From positions 16,391 through 80,390 of IMG/VR virus record IMGVR_UViG_3300046464_000188: a stretch of DNA of 64,000 nucleotides. One strand, given 5' to 3'. Numbering within the stretch: position 1 is the first letter of the stretch; every line of letters starts with the position of its first letter. Position numbers and translations under genes: made by a program. Positions 16,725-25,481 of the stretch are shown here, one piece after another. Below the pieces are notes generated by a model. It made no database searches. It worked only from the letters and a program-made list of their open reading frames with translations, and had not been told where the DNA came from. Origin of the DNA: a virus.

Positions 16725-17824
16725 GAGAACATTTAAAAAATTTAAAAGCACACAGTTTAGATATATGTGTAGGTTGGCACCTACATGATGATCTAGATGG
16801 CTTTGTGAAAGGCTTTTCTCAGAATTTAATTGAGTATTATCATAAACAATTAGAAGATTATGGAGTACAACAATTCATTGGAGACTCTGTAGATGACTTG
16901 AGAAATATAGCTGACATAAATGGTTTTAAAAGAGTATTAGTTATAAAGCAAGGACAAGTATTTCCTAACTTTAGCCAGTTTATGACAGAGGTATCAAAAG
17001 CAGAAACTGGTACGGTAATATTTCCTAGTTCATTTGATGGTGTGTTAGACTTTAATAATCCAGATACTAATAATATGTCAAGATTAATTGATATGTTAAA
17101 TTTACAAGTTTCATTTGTAGCAAATACAGATAATGCAAATCTTGCTAGACGTTATATGTCAGCAGATAAAGATATTAAGTTTACAAAATTAATTACAAGT
17201 GCTGGTGGATTAAATCCTATACTGTATCCATTTTCTTTAAACTTTAGAGCAGGTACAAATGTAGATGTTGTAGATATAAGCAACATAGCATTAATAAATG
17301 CAAAACGTTGGGTTACTGAATGGGATGGACATCAACAAGATGTTTTAAGTTTTGTAGACAAATTAATTAAATCTATGTCACCTAGTATACATCAAGAAGC
17401 ATTTATAACACGTGGTGCTAGGATGAAAAATGATATGCAATACTTACTAGATGAACAAGAAGGTTTTGATCTATGGTTTGATTCTGAATTTCCTGGAATA
17501 GAATATAATTATTACAAACATGATTTCTTTAATACTAAAGATAATGAAAAATTAGTAAGAACAATAGCTGATAACGTAGGTAACGTTTATATACATTTAA
17601 GCAATATATTTGATTATCAAGCTACGGCGTTTTACTACAGTTTAAAAACAAGAGTACAATTATTGAATAATTTTATAAGTTTAATAAAAACAAATAACCT
17701 TGGCAAAAAGGTTATGATAGCATATGTAGATCCACAAGGTCAATACAAGCCAAAACCAATATGGGTAGATGATATTGAACCACAAGATATGCTACCTAAA
17801 TTTCAAACATTTCCTTGGCAATAA
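16721..17824 (+). CDS. Rossmann-like protein, paralogue of the 38446-39822 gene
   Basis: A 367-aa protein. It shares several blocks, in the same order, with the minus-strand protein at 38446-39822: FKRVLVIKQG / FKKLLLCRQG, SAGGLNPIL / STSGGLSPIA, VDVVDISNIAL / VAYDIDPIAV, EWDGHQQDVLSFV / NWDGKNWSKFV, a NxFxY block, and an LPKxxxFPWQ-type end. The GGL...D-I-S part resembles the nucleotide- or SAM-binding part of a Rossmann fold. The enzyme class is not recognised. It is encoded at the end of the modification block, before a duplicated promoter. Confidence 0.65.
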   Translation: MREHLKNLKAHSLDICVGWHLHDDLDGFVKGFSQNLIEYYHKQLEDYGVQQFIGDSVDDLRNIADINGFKRVLVIKQGQVFPNFSQFMTEVSKAETGTVIFPSSFDGVLDFNNPDTNNMSRLIDMLNLQVSFVANTDNANLARRYMSADKDIKFTKLITSAGGLNPILYPFSLNFRAGTNVDVVDISNIALINAKRWVTEWDGHQQDVLSFVDKLIKSMSPSIHQEAFITRGARMKNDMQYLLDEQEGFDLWFDSEFPGIEYNYYKHDFFNTKDNEKLVRTIADNVGNVYIHLSNIFDYQATAFYYSLKTRVQLLNNFISLIKTNNLGKKVMIAYVDPQGQYKPKPIWVDDIEPQDMLPKFQTFPWQ

Positions 17825-17868
17825 TCCAAAAAATCGCATAAAATAAGGGTATTTTTTTCTCTTTTTCT

Positions 17869-17928
17869 GGTTGACTTTTATACCAAGATGTCTTATTATA
17901 TATGTATAGTTAGAAAAAAGGAGAATAT
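17869..17928 (+). promoter_or_regulatory. promoter and leader, copy 1 of a duplicated element
   Basis: TTGACT (17871-17876), a 17-base spacer and TATTAT (17894-17899), followed by a leader ending GGAGAATAT before ATG 17929. The whole 60-base element recurs at 20592-20652 with two substitutions and one single-base indel. Confidence 0.82.
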
Positions 17929-18156
17929 ATGAAAACAGTAGAACAAATGGAAATGGAAGATTTAAGGGGAGAGTTAAACGAACTTAAATTAGGTTTAGGT
18001 GGAATCGGTACAAAAGACGTTATGAGAATGCATAATATAGAAGATGAAATTGATTGGAGACAGGAAAGCGGATTTGCTGATTATACTGCTCAAGAAATAC
18101 AAGATGAATTAATTGAAAAAGGTGATATTACTGAAACTTATATGGAGGCACAATAA
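17929..18156 (+). CDS. hypothetical acidic protein
   Basis: A 75-aa acidic, helical protein (MKTVEQMEMEDLRGELNELK), first gene of a five- to seven-gene unit with the DNA ligase. It has a strong ribosome site (AAAGGAG). The stop overlaps the next ATG (TAATG). No motif is recognised; the size, charge and early-type promoter fit the small host-takeover proteins of phages. Confidence 0.68.
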   Translation: MKTVEQMEMEDLRGELNELKLGLGGIGTKDVMRMHNIEDEIDWRQESGFADYTAQEIQDELIEKGDITETYMEAQ

Positions 18157-18419
18157 TGAGACATTTTAAAATTAATCCATATTTGGTTAAAAAAGGTTTT
18201 TATGTAAGTTCAATGAATTGGGGAGATATACCTGGTGATGGATTTGAACTTATTTCAAGTGATGTTGTAGCAGGTCCTTTTAAGACTGCTAAAAGAGCAC
18301 ACGAAATTCTGGAAAGTAAATTTAATACTGATCCAATGGAATATGCAGTACACGGTCCAGCTAAGACACCAAATGGAGATATTTGGTATAACAAAAATTA
18401 CTATGGGGAGATTGTTTAG
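18156..18419 (+). CDS. hypothetical protein, 87 aa
   Basis: Begins MRHFKINPYLVKKGFYV and has a central DVVAGPFKTAKRAHEILESK, a helix in which Lys/Arg dominate, like small nucleic-acid-binding proteins. It is coupled to both neighbours: TAATG at the start, and a stop overlapping the GTG start of the ligase (TAGTG). Function unknown; co-translation with the ligase suggests a DNA-related role. Confidence 0.65.
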   Translation: MRHFKINPYLVKKGFYVSSMNWGDIPGDGFELISSDVVAGPFKTAKRAHEILESKFNTDPMEYAVHGPAKTPNGDIWYNKNYYGEIV

Positions 18420-19531
18420 TGGAAAACATTACAAAACTAGAAACTTTATATAAAAGAGATACAACAGGTAAAGTTCGTATATGGGAAGTTGAATATGGAT
18501 ACACAGGTGATACTGCTGGTACAAGAACTATTAGTGGTACACAAGATGGTCAAAAAGTTACCAGTGAATGGAACCTAAGCACTCCTAAAAATGTTGGCAA
18601 AGTAAATGCCACTACTGCATTAACACAAGCAGAAGCAGAAGCAAAGGCTTTATGGGATAAGAAAGCTGAAAAAGAATATTTTACAGATGTAAATAAAATT
18701 GATAGCTATGAAAAGTTTAAGCCTATGTTGGCACATGACTATACTAAAAGACCACAAAGTAGTGGATACAGTCAGCCAAAGCTAGATGGTATTAGATGTG
18801 TAGTTGATAAAAATGGAATGTGGACTAGAGCTGGAAAGCCAATTAATAGTTGTCCTCATATTCTTGAATCATTAAAAAAGTTTATTGAAGATAATCCAAA
18901 TATGATTATAGATGGTGAACTTTATAATCATGAATTAAAAGCAGATTTTAATAAAATTACAAGTCTTGTTAGAAAAGTAAAATGTAGACCAGAAGAGATT
19001 GCTGAAAGTGCTGAGTTGGTACAATATCATATATATGATTGTTTTGATAGTAATAATCCTACTGCTAATTTTGTAGATAGAGTTAAAGTATTAAAGTCTC
19101 TTAGATCAGATATTATTAGACCTGTAAGAACAGATATTTGTGAGACACAAGAAGAGCTTGATGTTTGTTATAGTGATTATATGGAAAATGGTTACGAAGG
19201 ACAAATGGTTAGAAATAATACACCTTATGAAAACAAAAGAAGTAAGAACTTGCTAAAAAGAAAAGAGTTCAAATCTGAAGAATATAAGGTTGTTGAAATG
19301 TTAGAAGGCTCAGGTAATTGGGCTGGATATGCAAAAAGGTTTATGCTAGAACTTCCAGATGGAAGAAAGTTTGGAAGTGGTATAAGAGGACAACAAGCAC
19401 AATTAAAGGCTTTATGGGAATCTAAAGATGCTCCAGACTGGGCTACTTGTAGATTTTTTGATTATACTCCAGATGGTGTTCCAAGATTTCCTGTAATAGT
19501 TGATTATGGAAAAGGACAAAGGGAGGACTAA
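18419..19531 (+). CDS. ATP-dependent DNA ligase with WGR-like N-terminal domain
   Basis: A 370-aa protein. Residues 1-85 form a WGR-like domain (IWEVEYGYTG ... AEAKALWDKK). Residues 95-370 hold the nucleotidyltransferase and OB parts. Motif I is SQPKLDGIR with the adenylated Lys121. Motif III is MIIDGELYNHE, motif IV NGYEGQMVR and motif V LLKRKEF. All key residues are present, so it should be the active replication/repair ligase of this phage, while the T4-type homologue at 31516 is dead. It starts with GTG in a TAGTG overlap and ends in a TAATG overlap. Confidence 0.92.
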   Translation: MENITKLETLYKRDTTGKVRIWEVEYGYTGDTAGTRTISGTQDGQKVTSEWNLSTPKNVGKVNATTALTQAEAEAKALWDKKAEKEYFTDVNKIDSYEKFKPMLAHDYTKRPQSSGYSQPKLDGIRCVVDKNGMWTRAGKPINSCPHILESLKKFIEDNPNMIIDGELYNHELKADFNKITSLVRKVKCRPEEIAESAELVQYHIYDCFDSNNPTANFVDRVKVLKSLRSDIIRPVRTDICETQEELDVCYSDYMENGYEGQMVRNNTPYENKRSKNLLKRKEFKSEEYKVVEMLEGSGNWAGYAKRFMLELPDGRKFGSGIRGQQAQLKALWESKDAPDWATCRFFDYTPDGVPRFPVIVDYGKGQRED

Positions 19532-19881
19532 TGAAAGACTATAGCAAAGATAATCCACACCAGGATATTGGTAAAAAGAAATATAGAATAAGACAAAACT
19601 ATAACATATGGGTAGAGTATGATGTAGTAGCTAATTCTAAAGATGAAGCTGAAGAGGCTGTATTAGAAGAAGGCGGTATTGAAAAAATTGAATGGAAAGA
19701 TGGATTCCATGAAGGCGAAGAAGTATCAGTATATGCTAATGATTGGAATACAGACTATTCACAAGATTTATATAGCACAAAGAAAATAGAAGAATGTGTT
19801 CCTTATGAAGATAGCGAAGGAATATATTATGATGACCCTGAATGGACATCAGATGACTTTAGATGGAAGAAAGAAGATTAA
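19531..19881 (+). CDS. hypothetical acidic protein, 116 aa
   Basis: Strongly acidic, with a strand-helix part (KYRIRQNYNIWVEYDVVANS then KDEAEEAVLEEGG) like the small DpnD/PcfM-type or host-inhibitor proteins, and a very acidic, aromatic tail (EGIYYDDPEWTSDD). DNA mimicry is possible because of the charge, but there is no direct proof. It starts in TAATG with the ligase and ends in TAATG with the next gene. Confidence 0.65.
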   Translation: MKDYSKDNPHQDIGKKKYRIRQNYNIWVEYDVVANSKDEAEEAVLEEGGIEKIEWKDGFHEGEEVSVYANDWNTDYSQDLYSTKKIEECVPYEDSEGIYYDDPEWTSDDFRWKKED

Positions 19882-20237
19882 TGCAATTTGATATAACAAC
19901 AGGTAATTATTTTGGAACATTAATGTGTCGTTTAGTAGATGAATCAAGGCGATTGCTAAAAGAAGATGACAAGAAATTTGATCCTACACCTGAAGCACAC
20001 AAGATACAGAATGATATGTGCAAGGCAGGTGATTATTTGAGATTGTTAGATCAACCTACAATGATTATAGCAAATATACCTCAACCGGTAGTACGAGAAG
20101 CTATGGATAAATCTATACCTCCATATAGAGAATATGCAGGTAAACTAGTAGAACATTTTATAAAGTCTTGTAAAGAGCAGGGTGGAGACCCGGTCAAAGT
20201 TGACAAATACTTTAACGAAAATTATAAATGGAAATAG
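19881..20237 (+). CDS. hypothetical protein, 118 aa
   Basis: ATG 19881 is chosen because it forms the TAATG overlap used throughout this operon; ATG 19863, in frame, is possible. The protein is mainly helical (YFGTLMCRLVDESRRLLKED and IPPYREYAGKLVEHFIKSCK). No motif is recognised. Confidence 0.6.
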   Translation: MQFDITTGNYFGTLMCRLVDESRRLLKEDDKKFDPTPEAHKIQNDMCKAGDYLRLLDQPTMIIANIPQPVVREAMDKSIPPYREYAGKLVEHFIKSCKEQGGDPVKVDKYFNENYKWK

Positions 20238-20245
20238 GAGAAAAA

Positions 20246-20407
20246 ATGTTTCAAATAATTTATATACCACGTATTCATGATGAAGTTGCAGTAGCACAAT
20301 TTGCAACCAAAAATGAAGCTGAAGCTTATATGGAATTGATTAAAGAAAAAAGACCAAAAGCATATCCACATCATTATATTAAGGAGCAAGAAGATGGAAA
20401 TAACTAA
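20246..20407 (+). CDS. small hypothetical protein, 53 aa
   Basis: ATG 20246 follows ATAGGAGAAAAA, a strong ribosome site. It has a strand-helix pattern MFQIIYIPRIHDEVAVAQF then NEAEAYMELIKEKRPK, with a His pair (YPHHYIKEQ). It overlaps the next small gene by 14 bases. Not recognised. Confidence 0.6.
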   Translation: MFQIIYIPRIHDEVAVAQFATKNEAEAYMELIKEKRPKAYPHHYIKEQEDGNN

Positions 20408-20555
20408 TGAAACAATTCAGCTATATAAAAAAAGAGTAGCTAATTGTATAAAAGCGGCAAATATGTCAAAAAAAGACACTTGGGCTTACAATTTCTGGAT
20501 GCAAACTGCATCAAAAATTACAAAAAAACTTGAAAGGATGAGAAAACCCTTGTAA
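20394..20555 (+). CDS. small basic protein, 53 aa
   Basis: ATG 20394 is preceded by AAGGAGCAAG. The protein is helical and basic (IQLYKKRVANCIKAANMSKK, ending KLERMRKPL). Its last codons form the left arm of the terminator, which marks the end of the unit starting at 17929. Not recognised. Confidence 0.6.
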   Translation: MEITNETIQLYKKRVANCIKAANMSKKDTWAYNFWMQTASKITKKLERMRKPL

Positions 20556-20570
20556 TTAAAGGGTTTTTTA
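20543..20570 (+). terminator. intrinsic terminator
   Basis: AAAACCCTT (20543-20551) pairs with AAGGGTTTT (20559-20567), followed by more T. It overlaps the end of the 20394 gene and closes the ligase unit before the second promoter copy. Confidence 0.85.
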
Positions 20571-20591
20571 TTTAACTTTTTTTGATTAAAA

Positions 20592-20652
20592 GGTTGACAT
20601 TTATACCAAGATGTCTTATTATATAAGTATAGTTAGAAACAAAGGAGAATAT
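20592..20652 (+). promoter_or_regulatory. promoter and leader, copy 2 of a duplicated element
   Basis: TTGACA (20594-20599), a 17-base spacer and TATTAT (20617-20622), then a leader with GGAGAATATAA before ATG 20655. Near-identical to 17869-17928, with a better -35 box. Confidence 0.85.
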
Positions 20653-20654
20653 AA

Positions 20655-20990
20655 ATGCAAAAAGAAATAGACACTTTAATCCAAGCAATTAAAACAGACT
20701 ACATTAATTGGACTACTTCAAATGGGACAAAAGAAATGAGTAGTTATAGTCAAGGTGTAGTTGATTCAATGGAAGATAACATTCAAGTTAAAGAAGGTAA
20801 GAAATACATCAAGATTATTAGAGAAAATAGTGTTTGGGGTTTTATATCTAAAGTAGACTTCAAACATTTTAGAAAAGGTGATATTCTTAAAGCGGCAGGT
20901 TGGAATGCTCCTGCACTTAATGCTCCAAGAGGTAATATTTTAGATGGTGGATATACTGTTAGATGGACAGGCCCACTTTACTTAAACTAG
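20655..20990 (+). CDS. hypothetical protein, 111 aa
   Basis: The first gene behind promoter copy 2. The N-terminal part is helical (KEIDTLIQAIKTDYINWTT). It is followed by a beta-rich part with a KYIKIIRENSVWGFI strand and a Gly/Pro-rich end (APRGNILDGGYTVRWTGP) that looks like a compact beta fold. It is conserved in layout with small proteins of marine myoviruses as far as I remember. Function unknown. Confidence 0.65.
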   Translation: MQKEIDTLIQAIKTDYINWTTSNGTKEMSSYSQGVVDSMEDNIQVKEGKKYIKIIRENSVWGFISKVDFKHFRKGDILKAAGWNAPALNAPRGNILDGGYTVRWTGPLYLN

Positions 20991-20995
20991 AGGAT

Positions 20996-21511
20996 ATGCA
21001 ATTGATTGATAGAGCACTTAAATTTTCTACTGCGGCACACGCCGCAGTAAACCAGAAACGGAAGTACACAGGTGATGATTATATTGTTCACCCTATTGCC
21101 GTTTCTGAAATTGTTGCGGCATTTGGCGGTACAAAAGAAATGATTGCCGCGGCCCTTTTACATGATACAGTTGAAGATACTAATGTAACCAGAGAGCAAA
21201 TTGCTGAAGAATTTGGTTGGAAAGTTTTTAAGTTAGTTGTAGAATTAACTGATGTAACTAAACCAGAAGATGGCAACAGAGCAATACGTAAGGCTATTGA
21301 AGCTAAACGTTTGGGTATGGCTAGTAAAGAAGCACAAATGATTAAACTAGCAGATCTTATTGACAACACAAAATCAATAGTTGAGCATGATCCAAAATTT
21401 GCTGAAGTTTATATAAAAGAAAAAATAAATCTATTAGAAGCTATGGATAAAGTACATGGCACAGATCTATATATGAAAGCTAACCTTCAACTTATGGAAA
21501 TTCATGATTGA
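20996..21511 (+). CDS. HD-domain protein, small (p)ppGpp hydrolase-like (MESH1/SpoT type)
   Basis: 171 aa from ATG 20996 after AGAGGA; an upstream in-frame ATG (20963) overlaps the previous gene and is less likely. The HD motifs match the RelA/SpoT hydrolase family: His in AAHAAVNQKRKYTG, YIVHPIAV, LLHDTVEDT and KLADLIDNTKS. The HDxVEDT string is the hallmark of alarmone hydrolases, and there is no synthetase domain. The likely role is to remove (p)ppGpp, lifting the stringent block on translation and transcription in starved marine hosts. Substrate specificity is inferred from the family only. Confidence 0.82.
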   Translation: MQLIDRALKFSTAAHAAVNQKRKYTGDDYIVHPIAVSEIVAAFGGTKEMIAAALLHDTVEDTNVTREQIAEEFGWKVFKLVVELTDVTKPEDGNRAIRKAIEAKRLGMASKEAQMIKLADLIDNTKSIVEHDPKFAEVYIKEKINLLEAMDKVHGTDLYMKANLQLMEIHD

Positions 21512-21626
21512 AATTTTTGATATATTTGTGTCAGCACGTATTGAATTGCAGATAACTTTATTAGTATGGTTGGTAGCAATACTATACCATGTATTCAAAG
21601 ACACAAAAAATAGGGATAAATATTAA
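21504..21626 (+). CDS. very small membrane protein, 40 aa
   Basis: ATG 21504 lies in an eight-base overlap with the HD gene. The product has one hydrophobic helix (LQITLLVWLVAILYHVF) and a Lys/Arg/Asp tail. Overlap and frame support a real gene, but the length is short and there is no clear ribosome site. Confidence 0.45.
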   Translation: MIEIFDIFVSARIELQITLLVWLVAILYHVFKDTKNRDKY

Positions 21627-21627
21627 T

Positions 21628-21837
21628 ATGATATCAATAGAGATGACTATCGTTCTAGTTGCATTTACCATTGCCTGTGCTTATTTCAATTTTAGAAGTG
21701 GGCATCGTGAAGGTGTAATGCAAGGTATGGAACTTACATTAAGGTTATTAGAAGCTGACAATAAGATAAGAATTGTTCGAACCAAAGATGGTAATGAAGA
21801 AATTCGTCCCATCGAGGTTCACAGTGACAAGTCATAA
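21628..21837 (+). CDS. small membrane-anchored protein
   Basis: 69 aa from ATG 21628; in-frame ATG 21589 lies inside the previous small frame. One N-terminal helix (MTIVLVAFTIACAYFNF) is followed by GHREGVMQGMELTLRLLEA and a hairpin (KIRIVRTKDGNEEIRPI). This anchor plus GxxxGxxxG-like helix plus hairpin layout recurs in marine T4-like phages; no role is known. Confidence 0.6.
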   Translation: MISIEMTIVLVAFTIACAYFNFRSGHREGVMQGMELTLRLLEADNKIRIVRTKDGNEEIRPIEVHSDKS

Positions 21838-22654
21838 TCTAATTTCATTAGAAGATATATTTGCATATCAAGACACAGGTGAGTGGCCAATGGTTGACTC
21901 ACACTTGCTATCTACTACCTATAACAATAGATGGGAAATGGCAGATAAATTATTCAAAGAATTAGATAAAGATCTTTTTGATAAAGTAAATAAAGAAAAA
22001 CAATACCAAGATTGGCAGGACCCAGAAATACCAGAAAAGAGTTATTCAAAGAAATATTCAGGATCAGCTCTAAGTTATGATGATGATTATATGGTTGGTC
22101 CACATGATTGGGATAGTGAGGTGAATATAGGCGATTACGTGCAACGTAGAAAGGCGTATATTTACGATTGGACTAAAGATGGGCTACAACATACCACAGA
22201 AGCTATAAGCTATTTTACGGGTATGCATGAAGCTTTTAAACCGGTATTAGAACACTATTTGTATGAATGTTATTCAGACCAACTTGATTTAATTGAGAAA
22301 TTACTTTACAAACTTATGATAATACAGTATAATACTCCTATAGCCACAGAACAAAATAGAGTTCAACATAGGAAGTTCAACACAGAAAGATTTGGTGACG
22401 AACATTGTGATGAAACGTTAGGTGGTTTACATTTAGGTGAAAATTATGCTGAGTTTAGAGCTAAGAATACAAAGTCAAATAAATGGGAACTTATACATCA
22501 ATTAGCTGGAAATAAGATGCTATGGATGTTTGGAGAAAATGCAGAACGTAGTGGACTAATACCAACATACCACGGAATGCAACATAACCCAGGTAAAGAC
22601 TTAAATACTAGATATAGTATAATATTTGATTTACAAGCAAGATATAAACAATAG
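21824..22654 (+). CDS. 2OG-Fe(II) oxygenase-like protein
   Basis: 276 aa from GTG 21824 (GAGG seven bases upstream), overlapping the previous gene by 14 bases. The C-terminal half holds an HxD motif ([16 protein letters not shown]), a [12 protein letters not shown] segment, a distal His pair (TYHGMQHNP) and an Arg ([11 protein letters not shown]), in the order of double-stranded beta-helix oxygenases. The N-terminal half is acidic with no motif. Substrate unknown. It is followed, eight bases on, by clpP. Confidence 0.62.
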   Translation: MTSHNLISLEDIFAYQDTGEWPMVDSHLLSTTYNNRWEMADKLFKELDKDLFDKVNKEKQYQDWQDPEIPEKSYSKKYSGSALSYDDDYMVGPHDWDSEVNIGDYVQRRKAYIYDWTKDGLQHTTEAISYFTGMHEAFKPVLEHYLYECYSDQLDLIEKLLYKLMIIQYNTPIATEQNRVQHRKFNTERFGDEHCDETLGGLHLGENYAEFRAKNTKSNKWELIHQLAGNKMLWMFGENAERSGLIPTYHGMQHNPGKDLNTRYSIIFDLQARYKQ

Positions 22655-22662
22655 GAGATAAA

Positions 22663-23250
22663 ATGCTTATACCAACAGTAATAGAAACAACAGGTCGCGG
22701 TGAACGTGCATACGACATTTACAGTCGTTTGCTTAAAGATCGAATTGTAATGCTTAATGGCGAAGTTAACGATCATTCAGCTCAATTAGTAGTAGCACAA
22801 ATGCTATTTTGTGAGTCACAAAACAACGCAGAAGATATTAATTTTTATATCAATAGTCCTGGAGGTGCAGTAACATCAGGTCTTGCAATTTATGATACGA
22901 TGCAATTTATTAAATCTCCAGTAAGTACAATCGTAATAGGGCAGGCTTGTAGTATGGGTAGTTTCCTTGCAATGGCAGGTGAGCCAGGTAAACGTAATAT
23001 ATTACCTAATGCTAGAACTATGATACACCAACCAAGTGGTGGTGCAGGTGGGCAGGCTACTGACATGGAAATACAAGTAAAAGAGATTATTAAAATAAAA
23101 GAAAATTTAACAAAAATCTATGAAAAGCATAATACTGCTAATAAGTCGTATGATGAACTATCAAAAGCTATGGAGAGAGACAATTATCTAAGTGCAGACG
23201 AGGCAGTTGCCTTTGGTTTAGCAGATAAAGTAGTTTCTCGCAAAACATAG
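22663..23250 (+). CDS. clpP: ATP-dependent Clp protease proteolytic subunit (ClpP)
   Basis: 195-aa serine protease with the full triad: Ser97 (GQACSMGSF), His122 ([10 protein letters not shown]) and Asp173 (MERDNYLSA). The [17 protein letters not shown] and ADKVV segments are standard ClpP. It would form the 14-mer chamber served by ClpX and ClpA. The phage encodes both of these, with IGF docking loops (25917 and 50823), so a phage-specific or hybrid protease is possible. Phage ClpP alone is also known as a prohead protease in other groups; here the intact ATPases argue for true Clp function. ATG follows AGGAGATAAA. Confidence 0.95.
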   Translation: MLIPTVIETTGRGERAYDIYSRLLKDRIVMLNGEVNDHSAQLVVAQMLFCESQNNAEDINFYINSPGGAVTSGLAIYDTMQFIKSPVSTIVIGQACSMGSFLAMAGEPGKRNILPNARTMIHQPSGGAGGQATDMEIQVKEIIKIKENLTKIYEKHNTANKSYDELSKAMERDNYLSADEAVAFGLADKVVSRKT

Positions 23251-23327
23251 TAGTTTTTAAATCTTAAATATTGAATAAATACATGGCATAGACTATATCT
23301 ATGTTATTAAAAGAAATGTGAAATTAT

Positions 23328-23687
23328 ATGTATACCTATAATGCTAGATTAATTAGAGTAATAGATGGAGATACTGTAGATTTAGAAATAGATCTAGGGT
23401 TTGATTTATCTGTTAGACAACGACTAAAGTTGTATGGAGTTGGTACTCCAGATAGCAGATCCGCTGACTCTAATACTAAACAAAAAGGTTTAGAAGCAAA
23501 ACAACGTTTAACAGAATTGTTACCAAGACAGTTTAAAATTATTACTATCCTTAATAAGCGAGGAAAGTATGGTAGAGTGTTAGGAACTATATTCATAACA
23601 GAAAAAGACACAGGTAAAGAAGTAAACGTTAACGAACTGATGGTCACAGAAGGCCATGCAGTAAAGTATACTATTCAAGGGAAATAA
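23328..23687 (+). CDS. SNase-like nuclease, cytoplasmic, with altered metal-site residue
   Basis: A 119-aa thermonuclease-fold protein without a signal peptide. ARLIRVIDGDTVDLEIDLG and RLKLYGVGTPDSR match the family, as does YGRVLGTIF. The position usually held by Asp in GVDTPE (a calcium ligand) is Gly here (GVGTPD), so activity may be reduced or use a different ligand (the next Asp). A Glu in KGLEAKQRL may serve as the general base. It lies between clpP and the coiled-coil membrane protein; AATAAATA at 23274-23281 is a weak late-promoter match. Confidence 0.82.
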   Translation: MYTYNARLIRVIDGDTVDLEIDLGFDLSVRQRLKLYGVGTPDSRSADSNTKQKGLEAKQRLTELLPRQFKIITILNKRGKYGRVLGTIFITEKDTGKEVNVNELMVTEGHAVKYTIQGK

Positions 23688-23690
23688 TAT

Positions 23691-25481
23691 ATGAGGTATT
23701 TTGGTTATTGGACAATATTAGTGGCTCTGGCAATTAGTGCAGTAGCGGCCTACTACAGTATCGTTGGCTTGGTTGCTATATTCTCCGCGGCTATGATACC
23801 TATTATTATCATGGGTTCCGTACTAGAAATTGGTAAACTAACGTCGGCAGTATGGTTACATTTACATTGGCGACAGGCACCCATTCTTATTAGAACGTAT
23901 CTCTCCGTGGCAGTACTGTTGCTCATGTTTATCACGAGTATGGGTATATTTGGCTTTTTAAGTAAAGCTCATATCCAGCAAACAAGTCTAGCCACAGAGA
24001 ACGTAGCTCAAATAGAGATTATAGAAGACAGTATTGTTAGAATTAAACAAGATGTAGTTAGATTTGAGACAAAGATTTCAAACTTTGAAAATAAAGATGA
24101 TAAAATTGATACTACAATACAAGATAAAATTAATCAAGAGCAAGAAAGAATTAATACTGCATATGATGGTGTTAATCCTTCTATTGAAGAATTAAATGAA
24201 CGTATAGAAAAGCAATTAGCTGATAGAGAAAAAACTATAGAGCCATACACTCGTGAATTAGATAAAATTCAAAAAGACTTAGAACTAATAGATATGTATG
24301 TAGCAACAGAAAATATTAAGAAGCTACAAGGCATGATTGGTGCTAGACAAGATGGTAGATATGGTAGTAGAACTGCTAAAGCAGTTAAAGAGTTTAGACA
24401 AGCTAAAGATGAACGTAAAGACGAAATTTTAAAAATTATAAACAACATAAAAACACAAGAAGATCCAGTAATTGTTGATGCTAGAAATGAGATCAAGAGA
24501 CTAAGAGCACTAGCTGAACAACAAATTGCTGACTCAAATGAGTTAATTACTAGACTCAGAGCACAATTAGGCCAGGGACAGGTTGAAGATAGTACAGAAG
24601 AAATAATTGCATTAAGAGATAATATCAAAGCATCTAATGTAGAGCTTGGCGATCTATATAGCAAGAAAATTGCGTTAGAAGGCGAAAGCAGACAATTAGA
24701 AGCAGAAGTTGGCCCGGTTAAATACATTGCAGAATTAATTTACGGTGACGAAGCAACAAGAAATATGTTAGAAGATGCCGTTAGATTTGTTATGTTAATT
24801 CTTGTTTGTGTTTTCGATCCGTTGGCCATTGTACTTGTTATCTCAGGTATTATATTGGTAGAAAGGTATCCCAGGCCGGGCAAGAAAACAAAAATCTTAA
24901 ATGAAAAAACAGTACAAGAAGAACAAACTGAATCTAGCGAAGACAGCAACATCAGAGAAGATGATACAGATATTGAGATCGAGCCAGAGACTACCAAAGA
25001 GTCTGATGTACAAGATAAAGTTTTGGAACAAACACTCGAAATAGCAGAAAAAATTCAAGAAGAAGATAAAGAAATTCTTGAGGCACTTGCTAAAGATACT
25101 GAATCAGAAGGATATCTTGAATCTAAAGATACTCCACCAGAAATTTTTAAAGACGAGAAGGGTGAAGAATATACAGTAGACATTAAAACCGGCGAACGTA
25201 AGTATGTAGTCAACAAGGTTCAATGGGAACTAAATAGTAAAGAGAGATCAGCGGCAAAGAAAGAAAAAAAAGAATTAGTAAATAAAATTGTTGCTGAAAT
25301 GAAAAGCACCGGAAGTTGGCCAGGTACAAGTTATATGGAAGGCGAAGGTGTTGTTAAAAAGAAAATTGAACAAATATTTGCTGATGATGCATCTTTAGAA
25401 CTAAAAGAACTTATATCAAGAGCAGATGAAAAAGTATTACAAGAAGTGTATAACACAATATTAAAAGATATTAAGAAATGA
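23691..25481 (+). CDS. large membrane protein with coiled coil and peptidoglycan-binding-like motif
   Basis: A 596-aa protein. Three or four N-terminal hydrophobic segments (residues 1-90, including VLEIGKLTSAVWLHLHW) are followed by a long coiled coil (about 100-345). Within it is a short unit LQGMIGARQDGRYGSRTAKA, which matches the peptidoglycan-binding repeat type (LQ..LG...DGxYGxxT..A). One more membrane pair follows at about 365-390 and then an acidic, Lys-rich tail. Proteins of this architecture occur in marine T4-like phages; the role may be envelope anchoring or superinfection control. It ends in an ATGA overlap with the next gene. Confidence 0.72.
   Translation: MRYFGYWTILVALAISAVAAYYSIVGLVAIFSAAMIPIIIMGSVLEIGKLTSAVWLHLHWRQAPILIRTYLSVAVLLLMFITSMGIFGFLSKAHIQQTSLATENVAQIEIIEDSIVRIKQDVVRFETKISNFENKDDKIDTTIQDKINQEQERINTAYDGVNPSIEELNERIEKQLADREKTIEPYTRELDKIQKDLELIDMYVATENIKKLQGMIGARQDGRYGSRTAKAVKEFRQAKDERKDEILKIINNIKTQEDPVIVDARNEIKRLRALAEQQIADSNELITRLRAQLGQGQVEDSTEEIIALRDNIKASNVELGDLYSKKIALEGESRQLEAEVGPVKYIAELIYGDEATRNMLEDAVRFVMLILVCVFDPLAIVLVISGIILVERYPRPGKKTKILNEKTVQEEQTESSEDSNIREDDTDIEIEPETTKESDVQDKVLEQTLEIAEKIQEEDKEILEALAKDTESEGYLESKDTPPEIFKDEKGEEYTVDIKTGERKYVVNKVQWELNSKERSAAKKEKKELVNKIVAEMKSTGSWPGTSYMEGEGVVKKKIEQIFADDASLELKELISRADEKVLQEVYNTILKDIKK

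Noticed and set aside
24269-24727. Minus-strand open frame inside the coiled-coil membrane protein
   Set aside because: Shadow of a charged coiled coil; Ser/Leu-rich, without start signals.
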